The notes beneath the pieces were generated by a model that was given only the letters and a program-made list of their open reading frames with translations, was not told where the DNA came from and searched no databases. Of a DNA stretch of 64,000 nt, positions 53,358 to 62,041 are shown piece by piece (positions within the stretch are counted from its first letter, which is position 1; the number at the start of each line of letters is the position of its first letter). The position numbers and the translations under genes are program-made. This DNA is from Bosea sp. ANAM02 (lineage in GTDB: Bacteria > Pseudomonadota > Alphaproteobacteria > Rhizobiales > Beijerinckiaceae), in assembly GCF_011764485.1 (NCBI RefSeq), contig NZ_AP022848.1:3748001-3812000 (forward strand). Reading direction: 5' to 3'.

Positions 53358-54191
53358 TCAGGCTTCCAACGCTGCGAAGCGGCGCAACGGCAGGTCCGGC
53401 GGCGGCAGGAAGGCGGCGATCGCGGCGTGCTCTACGGGCCGCGTCGCGATGACGGGATCGAGGGTGGCCAATTCGTCGTCGACGAAGCCCGGATGGCACA
53501 TCACGAGATGGCACGGCCCCGGCTGGATCAGAAAGCGTGCGAGGTCGGCGCCGAAATCCCGCTGCGGATCGAACGGCGCCACGCCGGAAAAACCCCGGTT
53601 GACGCGCAGGCCACGCTTCAGCGCCGCGCCGCGGAAGCCGGTGGCGAGGCCGGCGATGACGAGCGCCTTGGCGACGGCGACGCCGCGCGCGCGAATTGCG
53701 GCGGCGCTATCCGCGGGATCGCGAACATAGAGCGAGCCCGCCGGGTAGCGCCTGACGAGGATGTCGAGCAGCGCCCGCCGCACGCCGGGAAGCACATGCA
53801 CATGCTGATGCCCATCGACGAAATCCGGCGGCCGCCCGAGCGCCTCTTCGAAAGCATCGAGCTGGCGCGTGATCTCCGCTGCGATCTCCTTGCGCACGGC
53901 CGGAGAGGTGGCAGCAGCGCGCGCAACCTCCTTCAGGTCCGGCAAGGTGCCGCCGGGCGCCAGCCGCGGCATCGCCGAGAGCGGCGCGGCGCAGGTCAGG
54001 TTGAGATGCAGGCCGAGATCGGCCTTGTCGGCGAAGGGGCGCAGTTCAGGCGCGAGCCTTCGCCAATGCGGCCGATTGGTCATTGCACCCGTCGCCGTCA
54101 GCTTGCCGCGCTGGAGAAGATCGAGGATCGCGCGGCTGGCGCCGTCCGTCAGGGCGAAATCGTCGGCACACAGGATGAAGCCCTTCGCCAT
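53358..54191 (-). CDS. ChbG/HpnK (YdjC-like) family carbohydrate deacetylase
   Basis: 277-aa YdjC-family protein. Metal-binding motifs are visible: [10 protein letters not shown] with the Asp pair near the N-terminus, a LGLHLNLT segment and [11 protein letters not shown]. The catalytic His region is [13 protein letters not shown]. The family includes chitooligosaccharide deacetylases and hopanoid-associated HpnK. The gene is divergent from a GT2 glycosyltransferase, a pairing often found in proteobacteria, so it may modify a lipid-linked sugar. That role is inferred from context. ATG start. Confidence 0.9.
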   Translation of the reverse strand: MAKGFILCADDFALTDGASRAILDLLQRGKLTATGAMTNRPHWRRLAPELRPFADKADLGLHLNLTCAAPLSAMPRLAPGGTLPDLKEVARAAATSPAVRKEIAAEITRQLDAFEEALGRPPDFVDGHQHVHVLPGVRRALLDILVRRYPAGSLYVRDPADSAAAIRARGVAVAKALVIAGLATGFRGAALKRGLRVNRGFSGVAPFDPQRDFGADLARFLIQPGPCHLVMCHPGFVDDELATLDPVIATRPVEHAAIAAFLPPPDLPLRRFAALEA

Positions 54192-54289
54192 CGTGCGGGT
54201 TGCCCTTCGTTGACCGGGTTCGCGCTATAGCGCGATGCCTTCCTGATGGAAATGTGCCGTCACAACGCTTAGGGCCTGTTTGGAAACCC

Positions 54290-54412
54290 TGCCCTCATCC
54301 TGAGGAGCAAGCGAAGCTTGCGTCTCGAAGGATGTTCCAGCGGGTATCCAAGCCTCCTGGAGCATCCTTCGAGACGCCATTCCCAAGGGAATGGCTCCTC
54401 AGGATGAGGGCT
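54290..54412. repeat. Family A palindromic element, copy 6
   Basis: 123-bp palindrome in the divergent gap between the YdjC-like and GT2 genes. The right tip is its own hairpin (ccattcccaagggaatgg), the mirror of the situation in copy 5, while arm pairing is kept. Confidence 0.93.
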
Positions 54413-54552
54413 GGGTTTCGAAGATGGCTCCGAGAGACCTCCGCGGTTCGGCAGACCGTTTCAGCGCTGCGGACTTGTCGGACGGCGAGCTTTGCGGTTC
54501 TGTGCGTCGCGCCTCGTCTGCGGGGCGAAGCATCCTCGCTGAAAGGTCGTTC

Positions 54553-55584
54553 GTGTCGGATATCGGGTCCCAGCCGGTTCAACGCGCGCCTCGGGCTTCG
54601 CGCTGGCCCGAGCTGTCCATCGTCGTGCCCGTGCATAACGAGGCCGCCAACCTGCCCCTGCTGGTCGAGCGCCTGCGCGCCGTGCTGACCAGCGAAGTCG
54701 CATCCTGGGAGATCGTCTTCGTCGACGACGGCAGCCGCGACGAGACGCTGGCCGCGATCCGAGACCTCAACGCCGCCGACCCGCGCATCAGCGCCGTCTC
54801 CTTCAGCCGCAATTTCGGCAAGGAGATCGCGATCGCCGCCGGGCTCGACCACGCGCTGGGCGACGCGGTCGTGATCATGGACGCCGACCTGCAGCATCCG
54901 CCGGAGACGATTCCCGCCTTCCTCGCCAAATGGCGCGAGGGCTATCTCAACGTCTACGGCCAGCGCACCGACCGCGAGGGCGAAACACGGATGAAGCGCG
55001 GCTTCGCCAAGCTGTTCTACCGGATCTTCGGCTATTTCGGCGAAACGCCGCTGCCGGAGGGCGCCGGCGACTTCCGGCTGCTCGACCGCAAGGCGGTCGA
55101 CGCCCTACGGGCGCTGCCGGAGCGGGCGCGCTTCTCCAAGGGGCTCTATGCCTGGGTGGGGTTCCGGTCGGCCGGCGTCCCCTTCCATGTCGCCGAGCGC
55201 GAGCATGGGCAGTCCAAGTTCAAGTATCGAAAGCTGTTCTCCTTCGCGTTCGACGGCCTGTCGTCGTTCTCGACCGTGCCGCTGAAGATCGCCACCTGGT
55301 CCGGCGCGATCATCGCCGTGATCGCGGCGTTCTCGGCGATCTACTTCGTGCTGCGCACGCTGCTGTTCGGCACCGACCTGCCCGGCTTCCCGTCGCTGAT
55401 CGTCTCGATCATGTTCTTCTCCGGCATCCAGCTCCTGTCGCTCGGGATGATCGGAGAATATGTCGGACGCATCTTCGCCGAGGTGAAGCGCCGACCGCTC
55501 TACCTGATCGGCGAGCGGGTCGGCTTCGAAGCCCGCACCGTCGATCATCCCCGCGGCGACGCCCTGCCGCCGCTGATCCGTTGA
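54553..55584 (+). CDS. Family 2 glycosyltransferase (dolichol-phosphate mannosyltransferase / GtrB type)
   Basis: 343-aa GT2 enzyme. The nucleotide-sugar domain has LSIVVPVHNEAANLP, FVDDGSRDET and MDADLQHPPE, the latter two holding catalytic and metal-binding Asp residues. Two transmembrane helices lie at the C-terminus (IIAVIAAFSAIYFVLRTLLF and SIMFFSGIQLLSLGMI). This is the DPM1/GtrB/ArnC layout: sugar transfer to undecaprenyl phosphate. The start is GTG at 54553 with gaaagg upstream. The open frame begins 54 codons earlier, in repeat-derived sequence. It may cooperate with the divergent YdjC-type deacetylase. Confidence 0.92.
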   Translation: MSDIGSQPVQRAPRASRWPELSIVVPVHNEAANLPLLVERLRAVLTSEVASWEIVFVDDGSRDETLAAIRDLNAADPRISAVSFSRNFGKEIAIAAGLDHALGDAVVIMDADLQHPPETIPAFLAKWREGYLNVYGQRTDREGETRMKRGFAKLFYRIFGYFGETPLPEGAGDFRLLDRKAVDALRALPERARFSKGLYAWVGFRSAGVPFHVAEREHGQSKFKYRKLFSFAFDGLSSFSTVPLKIATWSGAIIAVIAAFSAIYFVLRTLLFGTDLPGFPSLIVSIMFFSGIQLLSLGMIGEYVGRIFAEVKRRPLYLIGERVGFEARTVDHPRGDALPPLIR

Positions 55585-55598
55585 CGATATGACAGGGC

Positions 55599-55689
55599 GT
55601 CATTCTCGGGCTTGACCCGAGAATCTCGTTCAGGAAGAGGCTCAGGCGCCGCTACGTCCCGAGATGCTCGGGTCAAGCCCGAGCATGAC
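55599..55689. repeat. Family B palindromic element, copy 8
   Basis: 91 bp with arms gtcattctcgggcttgaccc and gggtcaagcccgagcatgac. It ends 10 bp before the murJ start and explains the 12 extra in-frame codons there. Confidence 0.9.
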
Positions 55690-55699
55690 GAGGTTAGAG

Positions 55700-57226
55700 A
55701 TGCTCAGAAACATCCTGTCGGTCGGCGGCTACACGCTGATCTCGCGGATCACCGGTTTCGTCCGCGACGTCGTGCTCGCGGCCGTGCTGGGCGCCGGCGC
55801 GACGATGGACGCCTTTTCGGTGGCGCTGCGCCTGCCGAACCATTTCCGCGCCATTTTCGGAGAAGGCGCCTTCAACCAGGCCTATGTGCCGACCTATGCC
55901 CAGGTCGCCGAAAATCAGGGTCAGCAGGCGGCCAATCTCTTCGCCGACCGGCTGTTCACCGTACTGCTGATCGTGCAGGTCGTGCTGCTGGCGCTGGCCC
56001 TGCCCCTGATGCCCTGGCTGGTCAGGCTGCTTGCGCCGGGCTTCAGCGAGGACCCCGCCGTCTTCGATCTCGCTGTCGCGCTGACGCGGATCACCTTCCC
56101 CTACCTGCTGTTCGTGACCATGGTCACGTTTCTCGGCGCCACCCTCAATGCCGTCGAGCGCTATGCTGCCTTCGCCGCCGCGCCGATCCTGTTCAACCTC
56201 TTCGTCGTCGCGGCACTGGCCGTGCCCTTCCTGTTTCCGAGTGCGGCCCATGCCGCCGCCTGGGGCGTATCGATCTCGGGCGTGGCGCAATGGGTCCTGC
56301 TCTCTATCGCGGCCAAGCGGGCCGGCGTGTCGAGCCGTCTGGTGCGCCCGCGCGCGGATGCCGGCATCCGACGCTTCCTCAAGATGTTCGGGCCGGCCGT
56401 GATCGGCTCGGCCGGGGTCCAGATCGCGATCTTCGCCGATACGATCATCGCCTCCCTCCTGCCCCGCGGCGGCTATGCCGCGCTCTACTATGCCGAGCGG
56501 CTCTACCAGCTCCCGCTCGGGCTGATCGCGATCGCGGTCGGCACCGTCGCGCTCTCGGCGATGAGCCGCGCCATCGCGCGGGGCGACGAGGCTGCCGCCA
56601 ACCGCGCGCAGAATCGCGCCATCGCAATCTCGCTCGTCGCCAGCGCGCCCTTCGTCGCCGCCTTCGTCGCCGTGCCCGAACTGATGGTCGCCGGCCTGTT
56701 CCAGCGCGGCGCCTTCGATGCGCAGGCGAGCGCGGCGGCGGGCGCCGTGCTCTTCGCCTATGCGCTCGGCCTGCCCGCGATCGTGATGATCCGCGCGCAG
56801 GTCTCGGCCTTCCAGGCGCGTGGCGACACCACGACGCCGATGCTGGTCGCGCTCGCGGCCATCGCCTGCAATCTGCTGCTGAAGCTCCTGCTCTGGCGCG
56901 ACTGGGGGGCGCCGGGCCTGGCGCTGGCGACCGCCGCAGGGGCCTGGGTCAACCTCACGACGCTGTTCGTGCTGGCAAGACGGCGCGGCTGGACCGCGCC
57001 GGACCCGCGCCTGCCGGGCTTCGCGGGGATCGTCTGCGGTGCTGCGGCGATCTGCGGCCTGCTTGCCTGGTGGGGCAAGCCGACGGCGCTCAAGCTCACC
57101 GCCGCCCTGCCTTTCGAGCCGCTCTTGATGACGGTGCTGCTGGTGTCCGGCTGTGCGGCGATCGTCTATGCCGTGCTCGCCGGCGGGCTGTTGAAGGCGA
57201 CGGGGTTGCTCAGGCTGCTGCGATAG
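55700..57226 (+). CDS. murJ: Lipid II flippase MurJ
   Basis: 508-aa MviN/MurJ protein that flips lipid II across the inner membrane for peptidoglycan synthesis. About fourteen transmembrane helices. Signature segments are RITGFVRDVVLAAVLGAG, LRLPNHFRAIFGEGAFNQAY and a central GPAVIGSAGVQI. An Arg-rich, positively charged cavity is expected from the family. Start ATG at 55700 (MLRNILSVGGY) with gagg upstream. Twelve further in-frame codons upstream derive from a family B repeat. Essential in most bacteria. Confidence 0.96.
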   Translation: MLRNILSVGGYTLISRITGFVRDVVLAAVLGAGATMDAFSVALRLPNHFRAIFGEGAFNQAYVPTYAQVAENQGQQAANLFADRLFTVLLIVQVVLLALALPLMPWLVRLLAPGFSEDPAVFDLAVALTRITFPYLLFVTMVTFLGATLNAVERYAAFAAAPILFNLFVVAALAVPFLFPSAAHAAAWGVSISGVAQWVLLSIAAKRAGVSSRLVRPRADAGIRRFLKMFGPAVIGSAGVQIAIFADTIIASLLPRGGYAALYYAERLYQLPLGLIAIAVGTVALSAMSRAIARGDEAAANRAQNRAIAISLVASAPFVAAFVAVPELMVAGLFQRGAFDAQASAAAGAVLFAYALGLPAIVMIRAQVSAFQARGDTTTPMLVALAAIACNLLLKLLLWRDWGAPGLALATAAGAWVNLTTLFVLARRRGWTAPDPRLPGFAGIVCGAAAICGLLAWWGKPTALKLTAALPFEPLLMTVLLVSGCAAIVYAVLAGGLLKATGLLRLLR

Positions 57227-57245
57227 AAGAACTTGAACCTCAGCC

Positions 57246-57347
57246 GTCATTCTCGGGCGGAGCGAAGCGCAGACCCGAGAATCTCAGGCAGAAGGAGGCT
57301 CGGGCGCCCTCAGCGGCAGGAGATGCTCGGGTCAAGCCGAGCATGAC
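57246..57347. repeat. Family B palindromic element, copy 9
   Basis: 102 bp: gtcattctcgggcggagcga ... gggtcaagccgagcatgac. It lies between the convergent murJ and nitronate monooxygenase genes. Confidence 0.88.
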
Positions 57348-57359
57348 GGAGGATGTTCT

Positions 57360-58337
57360 TCAAGCCAGGAAACGCTTCGCGCCACCGAGCAGCGCCACCG
57401 CCTCCGCCACCATGCGCTCGACGATCTCGCCGGCGCTCGGGATATCGGAGACAAGCCCGGCGGCCTCGCCGAAGATGACGGCGGCCCTGTCGGGATCGCC
57501 GGCCATGAAGGCCTCGCGATAGGCCGGTCCCTCGACAGCGATGGCACCCTTGAGCGCGGCATCGCGGCCCGCCCATGCCGCGATGAAGGCATTGTCCGCA
57601 ACGCGGATATCGAAGGGCTTCGGCCAGTCGAGCTGGCGGGCGATATCGGGCAGTGACGAGCGCACGGTCTGGTCGCCGGTCGCGGCGACGGCCGCGGCAT
57701 GGTGGCGCTCATGCACCATCGCCTCGCGGCTCGCCCAGAAGCGCGTCCCGGCGAGGACGCCGTCGGCGCCCAGCATCAGCATCGCCGCCAGTCCCCGGCC
57801 ATCGGCGATGCCGCCGGCGGCGACGAGCAGCGTATCGGGGCTTTCGCGGGCGATCAGGTCCGCCGCCTCGGGCACGAAGGGCAGCGTCGCACGGCTGGCG
57901 CCATGTCCGCCGGCCTCGGAGCCCTGGGCCACGATAATGGCTGCATTGGCATCCAGCGCCTGCCGGACATGGGCGAGCGTCTGGCACTGGCAGATCAGCG
58001 GTACGCCCGCCGCCGCGATCTCGCCCGCGAAGGGGCGCGGATCGCCGAAGGAGAGCATCAGTGCGGCGGGCTTATGGGCCAGCGCCTGCGTCAGAAGCTC
58101 GGGCTTTTTCGCCATCGACCAGGTGATGAAGCCGCAGCCGACCTGTGTGTTGCCGGCAGCCGCGAATTGCTGCTCGATCCAGGCCGCATCGCCATAGCCG
58201 CCACCGATCAGGCCGAGGCCGCCGGCGCGCGTGACCGCCGCGGCGAGCGCCCCACCGCCTGCCAGCGCCATCGGTGCCGACAGGATGGGATGGGCGATGC
58301 CGAGGCGTTCGGTCAGTCGCGTGGCGAGGCGTGCCAT
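57360..58337 (-). CDS. Nitronate monooxygenase (2-nitropropane dioxygenase family)
   Basis: 325-aa FMN-dependent TIM-barrel protein. It oxidises alkyl nitronates such as propionate 3-nitronate. Motifs are HPILSAPMALAGGGALAAAV at the start, VAQGSEAGGHGASR with the catalytic His, and AAGGIADGRGLAAMLMLGADG. The start is MARLATRLTERLG at 58337; the longer frame would run into the upstream ilvE gene. The two are 17 bp apart and codirectional, so they are probably co-transcribed, though a metabolic link is not obvious. Confidence 0.92.
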   Translation of the reverse strand: MARLATRLTERLGIAHPILSAPMALAGGGALAAAVTRAGGLGLIGGGYGDAAWIEQQFAAAGNTQVGCGFITWSMAKKPELLTQALAHKPAALMLSFGDPRPFAGEIAAAGVPLICQCQTLAHVRQALDANAAIIVAQGSEAGGHGASRATLPFVPEAADLIARESPDTLLVAAGGIADGRGLAAMLMLGADGVLAGTRFWASREAMVHERHHAAAVAATGDQTVRSSLPDIARQLDWPKPFDIRVADNAFIAAWAGRDAALKGAIAVEGPAYREAFMAGDPDRAAVIFGEAAGLVSDIPSAGEIVERMVAEAVALLGGAKRFLA

Positions 58338-58354
58338 GGACCCTGCCTTCCGGA

Positions 58355-59227
58355 TCAGGCAGCCTTCGGCTTGCTGTGGGCGTAGTCCATGTAGAGCTCG
58401 CGGGCGCGGCGGAAGAGCGGGCCGGGCTGGAGCGTGCGGTTGTCGATGCGGGTCACCGGCATGCACTTCGAATAGTTGCCGGACATGAAGATCTCGTCGG
58501 CCTGCTCGAAATCCTCGTAGCGCAGGCTGCATTCCTCGACCGGCACGCCGTTCTCGCGCAGCAGCCTGATGACGCGCTGGCGGGTGATGCCGTTCAGGAA
58601 GGTGCCGTTCGGAACCGGGGTCTTCACGACGCCGTCCTTGGCGAGGAAGATGTTCGAGGTCGCGGTCTCAGCGACATTGCCCTGCATGTCGAGCACCAGC
58701 GCGTTGTCGAAGCCGGCGGCCTTCGCGAGCTTCAGGACGCGGGCATTGTTCGGATAGAGGCAGCCCGCCTTGGCGTCGGTCGGAGCGGTCTCGTAGCTCG
58801 GGCGGCGGAAGGCGCCCTTGGTCACCGAGAAGCCGTTGGTCGGCTGCGGCATCGCCGCTTCGAACAGGCAGAGCGCGAACTGGGTCGATTCCGGGTCGGG
58901 CATGATGGTGGAGGGGCCGTCCGCCTCGCCCCAATACATCGGCTTGACGTAAAGCGCCGTGCCGGGCGCGAATTTCTTGGCACCCTCGAACATCTTCTCG
59001 ACGATGAAGCCGGGCTCCACGGTCGGGTTCAGGCCGAGCGCGGTGGCCGAGCGGTTGACGCGGGCGGCATGCAAGTCGATGTCCGGCGCGACGCCATCGA
59101 AATAGCGACCGCCGTCGAAGACCGACGAGGCCTGCCAGAGCACATGGCTGCGCGGACCGACGATGCCGGGATTGCCCTCATGCCAGGCGCCATCGAACCA
59201 GGTCCACGTCTGAGAATACCATGCCAT
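58355..59227 (-). CDS. ilvE: Branched-chain amino acid aminotransferase
   Basis: 290-aa PLP fold-type IV aminotransferase, interconverting branched-chain amino acids and their 2-oxo acids. The PLP-binding Lys153 lies in APTDAKAGCLYPNN. Further class IV signatures are GNVAETATSNIFLAKDG and NGITRQRVI. Start MAWYSQTWTWFDG, at a position with ggag about ten bases upstream; nine extra in-frame codons upstream are doubtful. The length suits the shorter class IV subgroup. azlCD, a branched-chain amino acid exporter, lies upstream in the same direction. Confidence 0.93.
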   Translation of the reverse strand: MAWYSQTWTWFDGAWHEGNPGIVGPRSHVLWQASSVFDGGRYFDGVAPDIDLHAARVNRSATALGLNPTVEPGFIVEKMFEGAKKFAPGTALYVKPMYWGEADGPSTIMPDPESTQFALCLFEAAMPQPTNGFSVTKGAFRRPSYETAPTDAKAGCLYPNNARVLKLAKAAGFDNALVLDMQGNVAETATSNIFLAKDGVVKTPVPNGTFLNGITRQRVIRLLRENGVPVEECSLRYEDFEQADEIFMSGNYSKCMPVTRIDNRTLQPGPLFRRARELYMDYAHSKPKAA

Positions 59228-59373
59228 GACGGCGCTCCATTGTAGGCGATCCAACTCAGCCGCACCGTCCTCCCCCCGCCCGTCGTCGTCAACATGCGGC
59301 GATGCATATCGGGATGACGTGATGTGATGGAAGCAATCGGCCCGCGTGATGGATCGAGGGCTTTCTGAAACTC

Positions 59374-59491
59374 AGCCCTCATCCTGAGGAGCAGCCACAG
59401 GCTTGCGTCTCGAAGGATGCTCCAGATGGTTCCGCGGCCTCCTGGAACATCCTTCGAGACGCCGCTGACGCGGCTCCTCAGGATGAGGGCT
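59374..59491. repeat. Family A palindromic element, copy 7
   Basis: 118-bp palindrome between azlD and ilvE with the standard arms (agccctcatcctgaggagc / gctcctcaggatgagggct). The whole 278-bp gap otherwise shows no gene. Confidence 0.93.
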
Positions 59492-59505
59492 GCGTTCGCA
59501 ATCCC

Positions 59506-59823
59506 CTAGAAGCCGAGCGCGCGCAGGCCGGAGATCGCGGCCATGCCGACGAGCAGCGCCAGCAACTCGCTGCGCCGCAGGATCATCGTGCCGACCGCCG
59601 CCAGCAGCGCGACCGCCGCGGCCCAGCCGAGCCGCTCGACCAGCGGCAGCACTGTCGCCACCACGATCGAGCCCGGCAGGGCCGCGAGTCCGCGCCGGAC
59701 ATGCGGCGTCAGCGGGATGATGCTCATCAGCGCCACGCCGGAGATGCGGCAGAGATAGGTCGCGACGGCCATGGCGGTGATCGCAGCCAGCGCCCCCCAG
59801 GTGCCGAGATCAGGCAGCGTCAT
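59506..59823 (-). CDS. azlD: AzlD family branched-chain amino acid transport subunit
   Basis: 105-aa small membrane protein with about four hydrophobic segments (for example TMAVATYLCRISGVALM-like ITAMAVATYLCRISGVAL and AAVALLAAVGTMILRR). AzlD is the small partner of AzlC; together they export branched-chain amino acids and analogues. Its first 14 bases overlap the azlC end, indicating coupling. ATG start. Confidence 0.92.
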   Translation of the reverse strand: MTLPDLGTWGALAAITAMAVATYLCRISGVALMSIIPLTPHVRRGLAALPGSIVVATVLPLVERLGWAAAVALLAAVGTMILRRSELLALLVGMAAISGLRALGF

Positions 59824-60541
59824 CGGAGAACGCTCCCGTGACCGCGCCGGCGAGCGAGCCGACGATGATGAAGGCGTAGCCGTCGATAAGCCTCGCCGTC
59901 ACCAGCGCGACGACCCCGGCGACGACCCAGGGCACCATGCCCCGCTTCCCGCGCCAGAGGGGCACGATCATCGCGGCGAAGAAGATCGGCATCACCAGAT
60001 CGATGCCGTAGCGGCGCGGATCGCTGACCAGCGCGCCGAGCATGTAGCCGCCGCCCGTCGCAACGACCCAGACCAGCCAGAGCGCGAGCCCCGCTCCGAC
60101 CAGAACACCGAGATCGCGGCCGCCCTCTGCCCGGTAGCGCGTGCCGATCAGCCAGTTGGCATCTGTGAAGAAGAAGAGATGGAAGGCGTTGAGCGCCTTC
60201 GGATATTTCGCGAACCAGGGCTGCAGCGAGGCGCCCTGCAGCACCATGCGGGCGTTCACCGTCGCGGTGACCACGGCGATGCCGGCGATGGCGCCCCAGC
60301 TCCATTCGGGACGCCAGAGCTCCAGCGAGACGAGCTGCGCGACGCCGGCATAGACGAAGCCGCTCATCAGCAAGGTCTCAAACAGGGAGAGCCCCTTCGC
60401 TGCTGCGGCCGCCCCGAAGGCGACGGCGAAGACGACGATACCCGGCATCAGCACGGAAACCTTGCGCAGGCCGAGCATCATCCCGGCGGCGGTGATCGGT
60501 GCGTCCGGGACGACCGGCGGCAGGTTCGGATCGGCTGACAT
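59810..60541 (-). CDS. azlC: AzlC family branched-chain amino acid exporter subunit
   Basis: 243-aa membrane protein with about eight hydrophobic segments. Typical segments are VVFAVAFGAAAAAKGLSL, SGFVYAGVAQLVSLELW and the TVNARMVLQGASLQPWF stretch. Start MSADPNLPPVVPDA with ggaaggatc directly upstream; the long N-terminal frame extension (from 60979) is antisense to the PPTase gene and is not real. It forms an operon with azlD by a 14-bp overlap. It is divergent from the phosphopantetheinyl transferase gene. Confidence 0.93.
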   Translation of the reverse strand: MSADPNLPPVVPDAPITAAGMMLGLRKVSVLMPGIVVFAVAFGAAAAAKGLSLFETLLMSGFVYAGVAQLVSLELWRPEWSWGAIAGIAVVTATVNARMVLQGASLQPWFAKYPKALNAFHLFFFTDANWLIGTRYRAEGGRDLGVLVGAGLALWLVWVVATGGGYMLGALVSDPRRYGIDLVMPIFFAAMIVPLWRGKRGMVPWVVAGVVALVTARLIDGYAFIIVGSLAGAVTGAFSDDAA

Positions 60542-60654
60542 GATCCTTCCAGAAGCGGGAAACCTTGCGCGAAGGTCAACGCGCGCGAACGGCGCAGCTG
60601 CATGAATTCCGCGCAGGGCGCGACAGCCTTCGGCAGGAGCCCTACAGATGGGCC

Positions 60655-61263
60655 ATGCACTGGTTCGACGACGCCGATGCCATCGCCCCTGCCCTGCCCG
60701 CGATCTGGCTGGTCCGGACGGGCGCGATGCCACGCAACCTGACGGAGCGCTCCGCGCTGAGGCGCAGCACGGCCCGGCGGATCGTCGCCCGCCAGCTCGG
60801 TTGCCGGGCAGAGGACGTCGCCATCGCGCATGATGCGGCCGGGCGCGCGCTGCTCGATCGGCCTCGTGAGACCGGCCTCCATCTTTCATTGGCGACACGC
60901 GCCGGGATCGTCGCCGTCGGCCTCGCGCGCCAGCCGCTGGGCGTCGATGTGGAACAAGTCGATGAACAGGCTGCGCCACCGCTCGACCTGTTGCACCCCG
61001 ACGAGCGCAGCGCCCTCGACGCCGTTGCCCTCACCGAGCGAGCCCGGAGCTTCGCGCTCCTCTGGGCCGCGAAGGAAGCTTATGTGAAGGCTTTGGGGAC
61101 GGGCTTTCGGCGTGCGCCGGAGAGTTTCGTGGTGTCGCTCCTCTCCGAAACGACCTTTCGCGTGACCGATGCCTCCGCACACACCGACTTCACCGGCGCA
61201 CTCCGCACCATGAAAAACGGCGGCCATGAAATCATGGCCGCCGCGCTTGTTATTACCCGTTAG
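60655..61263 (+). CDS. 4'-phosphopantetheinyl transferase superfamily protein
   Basis: 202-aa PPTase that moves the phosphopantetheine arm of CoA onto carrier-protein serines. Sfp-type motifs are present: GVDVEQVD with the Mg2+-binding Asp and Glu, and FALLWAAKEAYVKALGTG with the WxxKEA signature. The size suits the Sfp/Gsp type for secondary metabolism or fatty-acid carriers. ATG start at 60655 is the most likely; no close ribosome-binding site is visible. The last 17 codons contain a perfect hairpin that seems to be the terminator of the convergent terC gene. Confidence 0.92.
   Translation: MHWFDDADAIAPALPAIWLVRTGAMPRNLTERSALRRSTARRIVARQLGCRAEDVAIAHDAAGRALLDRPRETGLHLSLATRAGIVAVGLARQPLGVDVEQVDEQAAPPLDLLHPDERSALDAVALTERARSFALLWAAKEAYVKALGTGFRRAPESFVVSLLSETTFRVTDASAHTDFTGALRTMKNGGHEIMAAALVITR
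61213..61243 (-). terminator. Terminator for terC, embedded in the PPTase coding end
   Basis: cggcggccatga and tcatggccgccg are perfect 12-bp arms around aa. On the minus strand they are followed by TTTTT, about 30 bp after the terC stop. The hairpin lies inside the convergent PPTase gene. Confidence 0.8.
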
Positions 61264-61271
61264 GCTGAAGC

Positions 61272-62015
61272 TCAGCCCGCCTGATCGATCGGCTTCTTCT
61301 TGAGGGCATAGCCGACGATGCAGACGAAGGCCGCGCCGAGCACCGCCGCCGTGTAGAACGGCACCTTGGCGGGCAGGAGACCGGCCGGGTTCGTCTCGGA
61401 CACCGGCACGCTCTGGACCCAGCTCGGCATATGCACCTGGAGCCACTGCATCACCGCCATGTCGCTGAGCAGCATCTCGCCGGCGATCCAGCCGAGCAGG
61501 GCCGCGCCGAGCCAGATCAGGATCGGGAAGCGCTCGAGAACGGCCGAGAGCATGCGCGCGCCGAAGATGATCAACGGGATCGTCAGCAGCAGGCCGAACA
61601 CGAACAGCTCGAAATGGCCACGCGCGGCGGCGGCGATCGCGAGCACGTTGTCGAGGCTCATCACCGCATCGGCGATGGCGATGGTGCGTACCGCCTTCCA
61701 GAGGTTGTCGCTGGCCTCGATCTCGCCATGCGCCTCTTCCTCACCCTTGGCGAGCTTGATGGCGATCCAGAACAGCAGCAGCGCGCCGACGACCTTCAGG
61801 AAGGGGATGTTCAGGAGGTAGCTGACCACCACGGCGAAGATGATGCGCAGGCCCACCGCCGCGCCGGCGCCGAGCCAGATGCCGACCTTGCGCTGCTTCT
61901 CCGGCAACGAACGCACGGCGAGCGCGATCACGACCGCGTTGTCGCCCGACAGCAGCAGGTCGATCCAGATGATCTGGAGCAGTGATGTCCAGAAGGCGGA
62001 AGATGCGAAATCCAT
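61272..62015 (-). CDS. TerC family integral membrane protein (second in tandem)
   Basis: 247-aa TerC-family protein with about seven transmembrane helices. The family metal-site motifs are LLLSGDNAVVIALAVRSL and VMSLDNVLAIAAAA. TerC relatives are linked to tellurite resistance and to Mn2+ or Ca2+ efflux (for example YkoY/Alx/MntP-adjacent roles). It ends KKKPIDQAG. It lies 26 bp after a paralogue in the same direction, and the pair is probably an operon. The terminator is in the neighbouring gene. Substrate is not defined. Confidence 0.92.
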   Translation of the reverse strand: MDFASSAFWTSLLQIIWIDLLLSGDNAVVIALAVRSLPEKQRKVGIWLGAGAAVGLRIIFAVVVSYLLNIPFLKVVGALLLFWIAIKLAKGEEEAHGEIEASDNLWKAVRTIAIADAVMSLDNVLAIAAAARGHFELFVFGLLLTIPLIIFGARMLSAVLERFPILIWLGAALLGWIAGEMLLSDMAVMQWLQVHMPSWVQSVPVSETNPAGLLPAKVPFYTAAVLGAAFVCIVGYALKKKPIDQAG

Positions 62016-62041
62016 CGGTCAGGTTGCCCCTTTTTGGTTTG

